Source: an uncultured Fibrobacterota bacterium
Lineage (GTDB): Bacteria; Fibrobacterota; Fibrobacteria; Fibrobacterales; Fibrobacteraceae
Reading direction: 5' to 3'
NCBI GenBank assembly: GCA_903876665.1
Contig: CAIRAY010000143.1
Location: 43,822-107,821 of the forward strand
Length of the DNA: 64,000 nt
Numbering within the stretch: the first letter of the stretch is position 1; every line of letters begins with the position of its first letter. Below are positions 52,926 through 62,068 of the stretch, piece by piece. A program made the translations under genes and the position numbers. The notes under the pieces are model-generated. The model worked only from the letters and a program-made list of their open reading frames with translations, searched no databases and was not told the origin of the DNA.

Positions 52926-54881
52926 ATGAACATCAAACTAAAAACAATCATCAGCCTCGCCGGCGCACTTTCCATGGTCGGTTGCGGGCTTATCTCGGAA
53001 GATTCTGGCACCGCAACCACGGGCCCAAGCCCGATCGCCATCGTCGTCAAGCCTGCGGATTGCTCCGAAACAACAGACGCAACCGACAAGGCTGCGCTTT
53101 TGGCCGCCAACCAGGCCGCCGAAGCAAGCATCGAAGGCATGGGCGACGGCCTGTCCGCAAATCAGTGGGGCGACATCAACGCCAGCGCCCCCACTTCAGC
53201 GGCCGCACAATACCGCGCCATTCTAGCCAAACACCCCGGTGATTGTGGCGCACAATTTGGCCTGGCCATGACATCCCTCGCCAATGTGGCCACCGATCCC
53301 GACCTGGACGCAGCCATGCAGGACTTGGATTCCATCAACCAGAGCCAAAACGGCGAAGTGGCTGCGATTTCCTACAAGGCCTACCTGAATTCTTCCCCCG
53401 AAGAGCTCCCCGGGGCATTGTACAAGGTTTCGCAGGCCACTAATCAAGCAAGCCCCGTCACCGTAAGCCGCATGCAGGAAATCGTGGCGAAATCCATTTT
53501 GCCACGCACAGATTCGGCAATCGGCTATTTGCAAAATGTCATGGAGTACGACAACTTCAAATACGAATTCACCGTGCAAAAAGGCACCCCCGATCAGCGC
53601 CTGGTGCAGCTTGACAAGGGTGAAGTGGGTCCCGCATTAGCAGCCCTCAAGGCCATCAAGGCTCTCCTGGTGGTATTTGTCTCCACCGAATTGGATGTCA
53701 GCCAAAATGGCAACTACGATTGGATTAGCACCTTGACCGAAATCCGCTCCCGGGATTTTGACAACCTTTCCGCAGAACAAACCGCAGCACTTGACCATGC
53801 TGTTGGCCTGACCGGTACTTCCAACATGTTCTCCACCATACGGCCCGCATGGCAGGCAGAGTATTCCGCCATTCCGACCTTGCTCAATAGCGCCATCGAT
53901 GATCTGCAGAATGGCTTGCGCTACGGCATTAAAGAGGCAGCCTTGGATCCATCGGTCCAGGAAAATGACCTCTATACCGTTGGGACCGGCGATGCCGATT
54001 TGAGCATCACCGATGCCCAGACAGCTATCGACAATCTGGAGCGTATCCACAAATACCTGGAAGGCAACGTCACCATCAAGTACAATAGCGGAACCGAATC
54101 CTTAGTTCTTAACATTCCCAAATTCTTCAAGATCTACAATGGATTCCAGGACTACCTGCCCTACCACAAAATTTTGCCCTACACCCAGTGGAACGACACC
54201 ATTTCTGCAGACACCAGCTGGACCACCGGGTTCTATCCTTTTGATCCCGAGTGGGATGATTTGGGAATGGAACTGGGTAATTTGATCAGCGTGGCTTTGT
54301 ACAAGGGCACAAGCTCGGTCTCTTACTACAACACCGAATACATTTACAATGCGGACAACGGCTTCGATGACGAAATATTTACCGCCATCATGTCCAATGG
54401 TGAATCCGTGACCCTTGCCCCAAGCCTGACGACTTGCCAGGTAACCGCAAAAAATGCCACCACCACAAAAACGGTTACCTTGAAGGGTTGCCGGGTCCAA
54501 GCGGGTGAAGTAGAGTATGTAAACTGGATCGATGCGGTCACCCAAGTGCCTTTCGTATTTACCGATGCGAGCGGTAAGGAGACATTCGGAAAGAACATCG
54601 AAGGCGAACTCGAAGTTATCGCCAGAAACGACAATCTGGCCTCCCTCGGCTCCAAGATCATTTTCCCTGATCCGACCTTCGGTGGTGTATTCCCAGGCCA
54701 AACCAACGCCTCGCTTTGGACAACGATTGCGTCTCTGGATGGAGTCCACGTCCGTCGCGGCGAATGCAAAAACCCCAACGATCCTGCAATCGAATATGGA
54801 TCTAGCGGTGAATGCTGGGATGGCTACAAGCTTCCTTCCAATCCCTCCGACCTTGATGTGTTAAACTACTACTTTGACTGA
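52926..54881 (+). CDS. Large lipoprotein, hypothetical
   Basis: A 651-residue protein with a lipoprotein signal (MNIKLKTIISLAGALSMVGC, Cys20). The N-terminal half is helical and TPR-like in pattern (PTSAAAQYRAILAKHPGDCGAQFGLAM). The middle contains repeated DADLSITDAQTAIDNL-type helices, and the C-terminal part is beta-rich with paired cysteines. The ribosome binding site AGGAGA is near perfect. It overlaps the downstream outer-membrane-type gene, with a TTG start possible at 54874. I do not recognise the family; it may be part of an envelope complex with the next gene product. Confidence 0.65.
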   Translation: MNIKLKTIISLAGALSMVGCGLISEDSGTATTGPSPIAIVVKPADCSETTDATDKAALLAANQAAEASIEGMGDGLSANQWGDINASAPTSAAAQYRAILAKHPGDCGAQFGLAMTSLANVATDPDLDAAMQDLDSINQSQNGEVAAISYKAYLNSSPEELPGALYKVSQATNQASPVTVSRMQEIVAKSILPRTDSAIGYLQNVMEYDNFKYEFTVQKGTPDQRLVQLDKGEVGPALAALKAIKALLVVFVSTELDVSQNGNYDWISTLTEIRSRDFDNLSAEQTAALDHAVGLTGTSNMFSTIRPAWQAEYSAIPTLLNSAIDDLQNGLRYGIKEAALDPSVQENDLYTVGTGDADLSITDAQTAIDNLERIHKYLEGNVTIKYNSGTESLVLNIPKFFKIYNGFQDYLPYHKILPYTQWNDTISADTSWTTGFYPFDPEWDDLGMELGNLISVALYKGTSSVSYYNTEYIYNADNGFDDEIFTAIMSNGESVTLAPSLTTCQVTAKNATTTKTVTLKGCRVQAGEVEYVNWIDAVTQVPFVFTDASGKETFGKNIEGELEVIARNDNLASLGSKIIFPDPTFGGVFPGQTNASLWTTIASLDGVHVRRGECKNPNDPAIEYGSSGECWDGYKLPSNPSDLDVLNYYFD

Positions 54882-54897
54882 TTTGTTCATTCGGACC

Positions 54898-56427
54898 ATG
54901 GCCGTTATGGCCATGGTTTGGGTTTCTGTTTTTGCCGGGACACCACAAGGTGCTCCGGCCTTTTTTGTTGCGAGTGGCGCAGAATGGAAGGGCGTTGCCC
55001 AGTCTGATTCCCTTTCGCTATATGGCTTTGAAGAGTTCTGGCTTGTGCGAGGGAGCTCTGCAGGCCAATCCCTGGAAATTTCTCTGCGCTCCGAATCCGG
55101 CAATTTGGATTACCTAGAGCCATTGGATAAAAAACCCTGGATCGCCCGGGAAGTGGTTCTGCATTCCAATCTTCCGCGAATGGAAGTGGCCTATACCGCA
55201 CAAGGGTCGCAATATGACGTGGGTGCTCATGTGCAGGCAGGCTCCAGCGATGAATTGGGGGGCGGATTTTCTTTGGGATGGCACATTCCGCGCTGGGAAT
55301 TGCAGACGGAAGCCACCCGTGATTTCACCCATCCCTTCCGATTTTCCTGGTCCGATACCCTATTTCCAAAAGACGCCGGAAAAGTAGCGGGGGACTACTC
55401 TAGCGACCGCTGGGCCATGCAATTCATGGGAAAATCCACACTACCCTGGGTAACTTTGGAAACGTCCCTCGGACTCTTTGGAAGTACCCCGATGGCGATG
55501 ACAAAACATTATGGACTCAGAGACTCCTCTTTTTGGCTGGAAGGAAGCGCAGGGGCAGGAATTCGTTTGAGGAGCATAGATATCGACTTTAGGGTTCGAT
55601 CGATTTCGGGGATTTTAAATCTTACTGGACAACGCCTCACGGACGGAGACTCTCGGCGCTTTTTCAGCACACAAACTACCTGGGATTATTCCGATGGCTG
55701 GCTCACTTTGACGCCATTGCGAAAGGGGTCCATTCTTCCAACTAGCCAACATCCGCTGGAGCGTCTCACCATCCCCCGGCTTGAGCCTTCAGTCCACCAG
55801 CCCAACTTAGAGATGGGGCTCGGGCATTTGCGGGCACGGTTGCTAGAGCCACCGATAGAAGATCGCGTAGGAACGTTTGACGCAAACCGCCTCCTGGATC
55901 CGGGTCTAGCGACCCTGTTCGGATTCACCTTTTATCGGCAGACTTTGCTGGCTTCGGCAACTGCGGATTTGTGGGGGTTCCATCTGCAAGGCTCCGTTCC
56001 GTATTGGAAGCAACATGCCGGAGCATGGCTCGGGGCAGGCCTCTCCCATTACCTTGGGCAGGTGGACTATCAGGCCCGCGTTCGCACCGCCAACATGTTT
56101 TCCAGCACCTCCCAAAACTATGATGGAGCAGCAAGGTTGGATGCATTCCTGTTTACGGGTCAGGTCGGATTTGGATTACGGGACCATCCGAACGGGCATT
56201 GGACGGTCAAAGCCTATTGCGAACAACTTGCACCGCTTGCAGCCCATTTGTGGCACAAGGGAAAGGATCTCCTCGCTTCTTCTCCGAATCTAGATACGAC
56301 AAGTCCAGAAACGCCAGGCAATGGCTCGCCCGGCCAGGGAGCATCCAATTCCGATTCGGGTCGAGGGAGTGGCTTGTTCCGCAACGGATTCCGGGCGGCA
56401 CTGCAGCTCGAGTATGCAAATGATTAG
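54898..56427 (+). CDS. Exported beta-barrel-like protein, hypothetical
   Basis: A protein of about 509 residues with an N-terminal hydrophobic signal (MAVMAMVWVSVFAG) and many amphipathic strands with aromatic girdle residues (FSLGWHIPRWELQTEA, FWLEGSAGAGIRLRSIDIDF), as in outer-membrane barrels. The C-terminal ~60 residues include a Ser/Gly-rich linker before FRAALQLEYAND, whose last strand could end a barrel. The start is uncertain: TTG at 54874 overlaps the upstream stop, ATG at 54898 gives a cleaner signal peptide. No family recognised; cotranscription with the lipoprotein is likely. Confidence 0.6.
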   Translation: MAVMAMVWVSVFAGTPQGAPAFFVASGAEWKGVAQSDSLSLYGFEEFWLVRGSSAGQSLEISLRSESGNLDYLEPLDKKPWIAREVVLHSNLPRMEVAYTAQGSQYDVGAHVQAGSSDELGGGFSLGWHIPRWELQTEATRDFTHPFRFSWSDTLFPKDAGKVAGDYSSDRWAMQFMGKSTLPWVTLETSLGLFGSTPMAMTKHYGLRDSSFWLEGSAGAGIRLRSIDIDFRVRSISGILNLTGQRLTDGDSRRFFSTQTTWDYSDGWLTLTPLRKGSILPTSQHPLERLTIPRLEPSVHQPNLEMGLGHLRARLLEPPIEDRVGTFDANRLLDPGLATLFGFTFYRQTLLASATADLWGFHLQGSVPYWKQHAGAWLGAGLSHYLGQVDYQARVRTANMFSSTSQNYDGAARLDAFLFTGQVGFGLRDHPNGHWTVKAYCEQLAPLAAHLWHKGKDLLASSPNLDTTSPETPGNGSPGQGASNSDSGRGSGLFRNGFRAALQLEYAND

Positions 56428-56531
56428 TGACGGGCGGCAACTTCCCAAATCATTATGATAGCCACCTTCTGCAAAGGAACGGAGCGGAACGGAATACTCC
56501 AAATTCTACTATGGATGCAGTCACAAAATAC

Positions 56532-56560
56532 TTGCCATTTCCCATTTTTTGATCTATCAT
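56532..56560 (+). promoter_or_regulatory. Putative promoter of the response regulator gene
   Basis: TTGCCA (56532-56537), a 17-nt spacer and TATCAT (56555-56560) lie 22 nt before the ATG at 56583. Confidence 0.5.
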
Positions 56561-56582
56561 AGGGTGACGGGATTTGTCATTT

Positions 56583-57020
56583 ATGAATAACGAAGTTTGC
56601 ATCATTATTACTGAAGATGACGATGGGCATGCCATGCTCATCCAAAAAAACTTGCGCCGTGCAGGCATCTCCAATAATTTCCGGCATTTCCGCGACGGAC
56701 AGGAAGTCCTGGATTTTCTATTTGGCCGAGGCGACGAAAAACTCGAAGAATCACGATCCTATTTGTTGCTTCTCGATATCCGCATGCCCCGGGTTGACGG
56801 AATCGAAGTTTTGCGACAGATCAAATCCGACGAAAATCTTCGGCGCATCCCGGTCATCATGATCACCACCACCGACGATCCCCAAGAAATCAACCAGTGC
56901 CACAATCTGGGCTGCAACAACTACATCACCAAGCCCGTGGACTATTCCCGCTTCATCGAAGCCATTCGCCAGCTTGGACTTTTCTTTTCCATCGTCGAAG
57001 TTCCTTGCTTGCCCAAATAA
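56583..57020 (+). CDS. Single-domain response regulator (Rcp1-like)
   Basis: A 145-residue receiver-only protein: acidic EDDD at residues 11-14, phosphoacceptor D65 in LLLLDIRMP, a Thr in MITTTDDPQEINQC, and Lys in NYITKPVDYSRF. The longer loop before D65 and the sequence DGHAMLIQKNLRRAGI fit regulators of the Rcp1/phytochrome-associated group. It has no output domain and no histidine kinase next to it. The ATG at 56583 is preferred over an upstream TTG. Confidence 0.88.
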   Translation: MNNEVCIIITEDDDGHAMLIQKNLRRAGISNNFRHFRDGQEVLDFLFGRGDEKLEESRSYLLLLDIRMPRVDGIEVLRQIKSDENLRRIPVIMITTTDDPQEINQCHNLGCNNYITKPVDYSRFIEAIRQLGLFFSIVEVPCLPK

Positions 57021-57080
57021 AACCACGGCTCTAGGCATGGGAACCTCAAATCGGGTTCACCAATCCTCCCTGTGCTTTTA

Positions 57081-57092
57081 TATAATTATCGC
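57081..57092 (+). promoter_or_regulatory. -10 element of a putative leaderless rdgB promoter
   Basis: A perfect TATAAT (57081-57086) ends exactly 6 nt before the ATG at 57093, with no Shine-Dalgarno sequence; the -35 region is weak (TTCACC, 19 nt upstream). Confidence 0.5.
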
Positions 57093-57704
57093 ATGGAAAA
57101 GCCTATCGTTGTCATTGCAACCGGGAATCCCGGCAAGATCAAGGAATTTGAAGCCATTCTCGGAACTGAAGCCTTTGATTTCAAAACGCTGAAAGACGTG
57201 GGCTTCTTTGCAGATATTGACGAAAATGGTTCCACTTTTGCACAAAATGCAGAAATTAAGGCCCGGGCCTTGGCATCCTTTCTCGCCACCAAAAATTTGA
57301 ACTGGCCTGTCCTTGCGGATGATTCCGGCCTGGAGGTTGCGGCACTGCATGGAGAGCCGGGCATATTTACCGCGCGCTACGCCGGCGCCGGTGCCTCGGA
57401 CAAAGCCAATTACGAGAAGCTACTGGAGAATTTGGCCGAAAAACATGACCGCCGAGCGCGCTTCGTTTGCTGGCTCTGCTGGATGGAACCCAACAAGCCG
57501 GACCAACCCCGACACTTCGAGGGCCACTGCAGTGGACGCATTCTCCTGACTCCGCGGGGAAGCCATGGGTTCGGGTACGATCCGGTTTTTGAGCCCGAGG
57601 GCCATCACAGGTCCTTCGGGGAAATGTCCCACGAAGAAAAGAAACTCCTCAGCCACCGGGGCGAAGCCATTAAACACCTACAGGCTTGGCTCAAAAATGG
57701 CTAG
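57093..57704 (+). CDS. rdgB: XTP/dITP (non-canonical purine NTP) pyrophosphatase
   Basis: A 203-residue cytoplasmic enzyme of the HAM1/RdgB family that hydrolyses dITP and XTP to monophosphates, preventing mutagenic incorporation. The substrate loop ATGNPGKIKEFEAIL opens the protein, ADDSGLEVAALHGEPGIFTARYAG is the catalytic/metal segment, and GSHGFGYDPVFEP and SHRGEAIKHL complete the signature. The ATG at 57093 matches the family start; the upstream in-frame ATG is in the promoter. Its stop overlaps the next gene by 8 nt. Confidence 0.94.
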   Translation: MEKPIVVIATGNPGKIKEFEAILGTEAFDFKTLKDVGFFADIDENGSTFAQNAEIKARALASFLATKNLNWPVLADDSGLEVAALHGEPGIFTARYAGAGASDKANYEKLLENLAEKHDRRARFVCWLCWMEPNKPDQPRHFEGHCSGRILLTPRGSHGFGYDPVFEPEGHHRSFGEMSHEEKKLLSHRGEAIKHLQAWLKNG

Positions 57705-57903
57705 ACGCCATAAAAACAGCCCAGCCATGATTGCGCTGGGTATTGCGATCATGGTTTTTTCGTTTTGCCTAGGTACCTGGATGCTTCTGCGACAGACCGA
57801 TGAGAACCGCAAAGCCTACAAGGCATTTTATCACCGGACCCCGGAGCAGCTGAAACAAGAGGCCGACAGCCTGAACAAGGGAATCGGAACGAGCACCGAG
57901 TGA
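57697..57903 (+). CDS. 68-residue single-pass membrane protein, hypothetical
   Basis: The frame MARRHKNSPAMIALGIAI onward has a basic N-terminus, one membrane helix (about 11-31) and a charged C-terminal coil (AYKAFYHRTPEQLKQEADSLNKG) that would lie outside the cytoplasm by the positive-inside rule. It starts within the end of rdgB (8-nt overlap), so it is probably translated by coupling. No family recognised. Confidence 0.55.
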   Translation: MARRHKNSPAMIALGIAIMVFSFCLGTWMLLRQTDENRKAYKAFYHRTPEQLKQEADSLNKGIGTSTE

Positions 57904-57968
57904 GTAAAATCCCCCGGGCCAAACGCGTAAAAACGCAAACGGGGGCCAAAACATGGGAATTGGAATGC

Positions 57969-58075
57969 TTGACATGCCCGGCATCTTGTCATGCCCGGCA
58001 TTTTGTCATGCCCGGCACGGGCATCACAGAACTCTGGTAGATGTACGGTGATTCCCGTTCCGGGCATGACAATCC
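57969..58075. repeat. Dispersed palindromic repeat, copy 2, preceded by a 17-nt tandem repeat
   Basis: Three near-identical 17-nt units (TGTCATGCCCGGCATYT type) start near 57969 and lead into a full copy of the palindrome (arms 58010-58027 and 58048-58065, loop 58028-58047) with the ATGACAATCC tail. The right arm has two substitutions against copy 1. The stretch between 57904 and 58192 contains no gene. Confidence 0.75.
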
Positions 58076-58192
58076 GGATAAAAAGGACAACATAACCACC
58101 CAATTGGCCTGCGATATTTTTTAATGCGTTTGCCAAAGCAAAATCCCCGGTTTGGCATCCAATCACCCGAGCAGAAGCTATTTTTCCACCTG

Positions 58193-58786
58193 ATGCCTAC
58201 CCCTCCGTCCCTAGACAACCTGATCCGCGAATTTTCGGGTCTCCCTGGAATTGGCCGAAAGTCGGCCCGTCGCATCGCGTACCATGTCCTCGGCCTGTCG
58301 CTGGATTCCGTTCAGGATTTGACCCACGCCATCACCGAAGCCAAGGAACGGGTTCACCCTTGTGGCACCTGCTTCCAGTTTACCGAAACCAACCCCTGTC
58401 CCATTTGCGCAAGCCCCCGCAGGGATCGCACCCGCATTTGCGTGGTGGAAAAATCTTCCGACATCGAGGCCTTTGAAGCAGGTGGCGCTTACCAGGGCCT
58501 TTACCATGTTCTGGGTGGAGCCCTTTCACCCCTGGACGGAATTGGCCCAAGCGAGCTACGCATCCCCGAGCTTATGCAACGGGTTTCCCAAGGGGTTGCC
58601 GAAGTGATCCTCGCCTTAGGATCCAGCCCCGAAGCCGATGCCACGGTCCTGCTGATAGACCGGATGCTGGGAGCCAATGCAGTGCGCCGAACCCGCTTAG
58701 CCCGAGGGATTCCGGTCGGAAGTGACCTGGAATTTGTCGATGAAATGACCATGCTTCGCGCCTTCGAAGGGCGCGTATCCCTATGA
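58193..58786 (+). CDS. recR: Recombination protein RecR
   Basis: A 197-residue protein: helix-hairpin-helix near the start (LPGIGRKSARRIAYH), a zinc finger CGTCFQFTETNPCPIC, and a Toprim domain (RICVVEKSSDIEAFE) with a later GVAEVILAL segment. RecR acts with RecO and RecF in recombinational repair of gaps. The ATG at 58193 gives the usual length and N-terminus; an upstream in-frame extension would add 23 unrelated residues. It heads a run with engB and the mla genes. No strong ribosome binding site is seen. Confidence 0.95.
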   Translation: MPTPPSLDNLIREFSGLPGIGRKSARRIAYHVLGLSLDSVQDLTHAITEAKERVHPCGTCFQFTETNPCPICASPRRDRTRICVVEKSSDIEAFEAGGAYQGLYHVLGGALSPLDGIGPSELRIPELMQRVSQGVAEVILALGSSPEADATVLLIDRMLGANAVRRTRLARGIPVGSDLEFVDEMTMLRAFEGRVSL

Positions 58787-58799
58787 CCCGAGATTGTAA

Positions 58800-59408
58800 A
58801 TGCTAAATGAAGTCGCCCCTTGGATCCTCTCCGCCAAATTTGTCGTGGGGGCCACGACCCAGGCCCAATTCCCTCAGGATGAACGCCCTCAGGTCGCTTT
58901 TTTCGGGCGGTCCAACGTGGGAAAATCGTCTCTGCTCGCGGCCATCATGGGCAAAAAAAGCCTGGTAAAAATCAGCTCAAGCCCCGGCAAAACCCGGGAG
59001 CTGAATTTCTTTCTGGTCAACGAGGCGTTTTATTTCGTGGATCTTCCCGGAATCGGTTACGCCAAAATGTCCATCAAGCAACGCTACGTAATGGGCGACA
59101 TGATCCGCGAATACGTGGAAAATTGCCCTCAGCTCCGAGGAATCGTCTATCTTGTGGATATGCGCCACATTGGAGTCCAGCTCGACCTTGAAACCGTGGA
59201 AATCCTCCGCGGGCTGGGCAAACCGGTTCTGGTGGTCGGGAGCAAGCGCGACAAACTGACCCAGAGTGAAGCCGCCAAGGCCGTCAAAGAAATCCAAGCC
59301 AAGTTTGAACTGCCCCATCCACCCATCTGCGTGAGCGTGCTCAAGCGCACCAGCATCGAAGTGCTGTGGAACAATCTACTGGAAGCTGTCGCCACGGAAC
59401 CAAGCTGA
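58800..59408 (+). CDS. engB: Ribosome biogenesis GTP-binding protein EngB/YsxC
   Basis: A 202-residue TRAFAC GTPase needed for large ribosomal subunit assembly. G1 is GRSNVGKSS (36-44), G2 lies in KISSSPGKTRELNFF, G3 is DLPGIGYA, G4 is SKRDKL (usually TKxD, here Ser), and G5 is SVLKRTSI. Length is typical. It starts 13 nt after recR and its stop overlaps the permease start (TGATG), so it is cotranscribed with the lipid-transport genes. Confidence 0.94.
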   Translation: MLNEVAPWILSAKFVVGATTQAQFPQDERPQVAFFGRSNVGKSSLLAAIMGKKSLVKISSSPGKTRELNFFLVNEAFYFVDLPGIGYAKMSIKQRYVMGDMIREYVENCPQLRGIVYLVDMRHIGVQLDLETVEILRGLGKPVLVVGSKRDKLTQSEAAKAVKEIQAKFELPHPPICVSVLKRTSIEVLWNNLLEAVATEPS

Positions 59409-60280
59409 TGGGCCCCGAACAGAAGGAATACTACAGCATCCCGGCGCGCATCCTTTTCTGGATGGGTGCGATTTGGCTACGGTCCCTTCCCGGAAAATTG
59501 TCCACTCTTTTTTTTAAGGCCATATTTGCCTTTTTTACCATCGATACCCGTCGCTTCCGCACCGAATTTCGGCAAATCATTCTGCAGATTTATTTTACCG
59601 GAATCGAGGCATTTCCCCTAGTGGGAATGGTCGCTGTGCTACTGGGGTCCCTGACCATTATCCAGGCCATGACCGTGATGCCCAAGGTGGGGTTCGGGGA
59701 CTTTTTTGGAAACCTGATGGTCATTGTCATTATACGAGAACTTGGACCGGTGCTTACGGCCTTCTTGATTGCGGGGCGTTCCGGTGCGGGACTTGCCGCC
59801 TACATTGCCAATATGAAGGTGGAGTCCGAAGTGGACGCACTGGAAACCATGGGAATTGATCCCATCAAATATCTGGTTATGCCCGCGCTTATTGGCGGAA
59901 TGTTCGCTATGTTGATCATGAGTGTCATGTTCAGCACAGTAGCCATCGTGGTCGGATTTTTGGTGGCCAAGTCGATTATCTTTCTGTTGCCCAATGTGTT
60001 TGAAATGAAATTGATGTGGGGACATTATTTGGAAAGTATTCTGCTGGGCCTCCGGCGCATGGACTTTTTGATGCTCGTGGTCAAGCCGGTTATTTTTGGA
60101 GGCATCATCACTGCAAATGCTTGCCTTTTCGGAATGTCGGTTAAAAACGATGTTCGCGAAGTTCCTAAAGCCACTTCCAAGTCTGTTGTCTTTTCCTTCA
60201 CGTTTGTGGTGCTTGCGGATCTGTTGCTCTCCATGTTCTATTGGATTGGTTATCTTTCGGGTATCAACTCGCTCTTCTAG
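59408..60280 (+). CDS. mlaE: MlaE-type phospholipid ABC permease
   Basis: A 290-residue membrane protein with five or so helices. The family signature RELGPVLTAFLIAGRSGAGL, then NMKVESEVDALETMGIDPI and LVMPALIGGMFAML, matches the MlaE/YrbE permease. With the following ATPase and MCE protein it should move phospholipids between inner and outer membranes. The ATG at 59408 overlaps the engB stop. Confidence 0.93.
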   Translation: MGPEQKEYYSIPARILFWMGAIWLRSLPGKLSTLFFKAIFAFFTIDTRRFRTEFRQIILQIYFTGIEAFPLVGMVAVLLGSLTIIQAMTVMPKVGFGDFFGNLMVIVIIRELGPVLTAFLIAGRSGAGLAAYIANMKVESEVDALETMGIDPIKYLVMPALIGGMFAMLIMSVMFSTVAIVVGFLVAKSIIFLLPNVFEMKLMWGHYLESILLGLRRMDFLMLVVKPVIFGGIITANACLFGMSVKNDVREVPKATSKSVVFSFTFVVLADLLLSMFYWIGYLSGINSLF

Positions 60281-60286
60281 GATTCC

Positions 60287-61051
60287 ATGGAAAGCGTCAC
60301 CTTTAAAAACTTATCCTTTGCCTACCACGAATTCGGGCATGAGCCACGCACAGTGCTCGACAATGCAAGTCTCGTGGTGAACCAGATGGAAATCGTTTGC
60401 ATTGCCGGCCAGTCGGGCCAAGGCAAAAGCACATTGTTACGCATTCTAGCGGGCCTGGCTCAGCCGCGCTCCGGGCAAATTTTTTATTCCGGAATCCAAT
60501 CCAACCTGCACACGCATACGGCCTTGAATGTGGCCCTCGAGCACAAGGTGGCCTTCGTTTTCCAAAATTCCGCCTTAATCTCGAACCTCCGGGTGTTCGA
60601 CAATGTGGCCCTGCCCATCCGCTACCACCAGCCCCACCGCACGGACGAAAGCATCCGCGAGCAGGTGAACGGCCTGCTGGCTTCCATGATGGTGGAGGAG
60701 TATTCGGGCCATTTCCCCTATGCGCTCAGTGCGGGCGTGCTTCGTCGGGTGGCGATTGCTCGGGCCCTAGCCATGGAACCCAGAATCCTGTTGATGGACG
60801 AGCCCACCACGGGACTAGATACCAAAAGCCGGCGCTCCCTTTTGGCCCTGATCGACAATCAGCGCTACCTCCGTCATGCAACAATTATCATGGTCACCCA
60901 CGATTTGCCCATCGCCAAGGACCTGGATGCCCGCGTCTGCTTCTTGCATAAGGGAAAGCTGTCGGACCCCATGCGCCACGATGAGTTCCTTTTGGCCCAG
61001 GAAGAACATATCCGCGAGCTAGTTGAGGAAATGGACCTTCGCCCCACCTAA
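60287..61051 (+). CDS. mlaF: MlaF-type ABC ATPase
   Basis: A 254-residue ATPase with Walker A GQSGQGKST, signature LSAGVLRRVAIARALA (usual LSGGM replaced by LSAGV), Walker B ILLMDEPTTGLD, and switch His in MVTHDLPIAKDL. Context and length fit MlaF/Ttg2A. It starts 6 nt behind the permease gene. Confidence 0.92.
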   Translation: MESVTFKNLSFAYHEFGHEPRTVLDNASLVVNQMEIVCIAGQSGQGKSTLLRILAGLAQPRSGQIFYSGIQSNLHTHTALNVALEHKVAFVFQNSALISNLRVFDNVALPIRYHQPHRTDESIREQVNGLLASMMVEEYSGHFPYALSAGVLRRVAIARALAMEPRILLMDEPTTGLDTKSRRSLLALIDNQRYLRHATIIMVTHDLPIAKDLDARVCFLHKGKLSDPMRHDEFLLAQEEHIRELVEEMDLRPT

Positions 61052-61087
61052 TCGGGAGCGAATTGGGAAACTATATTTCAGGAATCC

Positions 61088-62068
61088 ATGAGAATACTGA
61101 ATAAATGGCGATCCATTCGATGGATGGAATTCTCCGGACTGCTGGTCGGTGCGGCTCTTGCTGCCATCATCATCCTGTTTCTTTCGGTGGCCGCCATGAC
61201 CCTCAAGGCGCAGGGCTACGGAACCGCCGAATACAATATTTATTGCATCTTCAACAAGGGCCTGGGACTTCGGGTCGGAACCAAGGTCCAGGTCAATGGT
61301 GTCGAGGTGGGTCGTGTCAGCGCCCTGACTTTGACTGACGAAAGCAAAGTCCTGCTGACTTTTACCCTCAAAAACGACTTCAAGGACTGGATTGTCACCG
61401 ACGCCTTTGTGTATGCCACGCGCGACCAAAACCTGATCGCCGAACGCATCATTAACATCGACCCGCCTCTGGGAATGCGCAAGGGCTCAAGCACCCCCAT
61501 TCCGGCAAATGACACCATCTATGCCGGGCAGGCCCAGGACATCGAAACCGTTATTGCCAAAGCCGTGGCCCTGCTCGAAACCGCCGACACCCTCGCCCAA
61601 AAAGCCAATGTCATCCTGACCAACGCCCTGGATCCCAAGTCCACTTTGGGCGCCTTGATCATGTCGCGCGAGCTGTATGACCAATTGATGCTCCAAGTCA
61701 ATAAAGTGGATCAAATTACCACCAACACCGATCGCCTCATCGGAAGCGTTGAAGCGCGTCTCCCGCCGATTTTAGATCGCACCGACACTCTGATCGGCAA
61801 AGTGGCGCTAGTGGGCGGAAAACTCGATACCGTTGCCAATCAGGCCATTGGCATTCTGCAGTCCCTCGATACCACCATGGTCACTGCAGGCTTGATTCTC
61901 GGCGACTTAAAAACCTTGACCACGGGCGCCAATGAGCTCCTAGTCGATGGCGATGCTAAAATCGAAAGCGCAAGCGACCTGATGACAGGGATCGGAAGTT
62001 TCTGGTTTATCAAGAACCGCCTTCCGCAAAAAGACACCGTGCCACTCCTGGGAGATGAGAAGTGGTAA
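61088..62068 (+). CDS. mlaD: MCE-domain protein (MlaD-type)
   Basis: A 326-residue protein: membrane helix about 15-38, then one MCE domain (about 45-125, with YNIYCIFNKGLGLRVGTKV and VNGVEVGRVSAL), then a long helical part (about 140-300) rich in IETVIAKAVALLETADTLA-type heptads. MCE proteins form hexameric lipid tunnels. It is longer than E. coli MlaD (183 residues) and closer to the extended helical forms. AGGAATCC precedes the ATG. It overlaps the TPR gene by 7 nt. Confidence 0.92.
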   Translation: MRILNKWRSIRWMEFSGLLVGAALAAIIILFLSVAAMTLKAQGYGTAEYNIYCIFNKGLGLRVGTKVQVNGVEVGRVSALTLTDESKVLLTFTLKNDFKDWIVTDAFVYATRDQNLIAERIINIDPPLGMRKGSSTPIPANDTIYAGQAQDIETVIAKAVALLETADTLAQKANVILTNALDPKSTLGALIMSRELYDQLMLQVNKVDQITTNTDRLIGSVEARLPPILDRTDTLIGKVALVGGKLDTVANQAIGILQSLDTTMVTAGLILGDLKTLTTGANELLVDGDAKIESASDLMTGIGSFWFIKNRLPQKDTVPLLGDEKW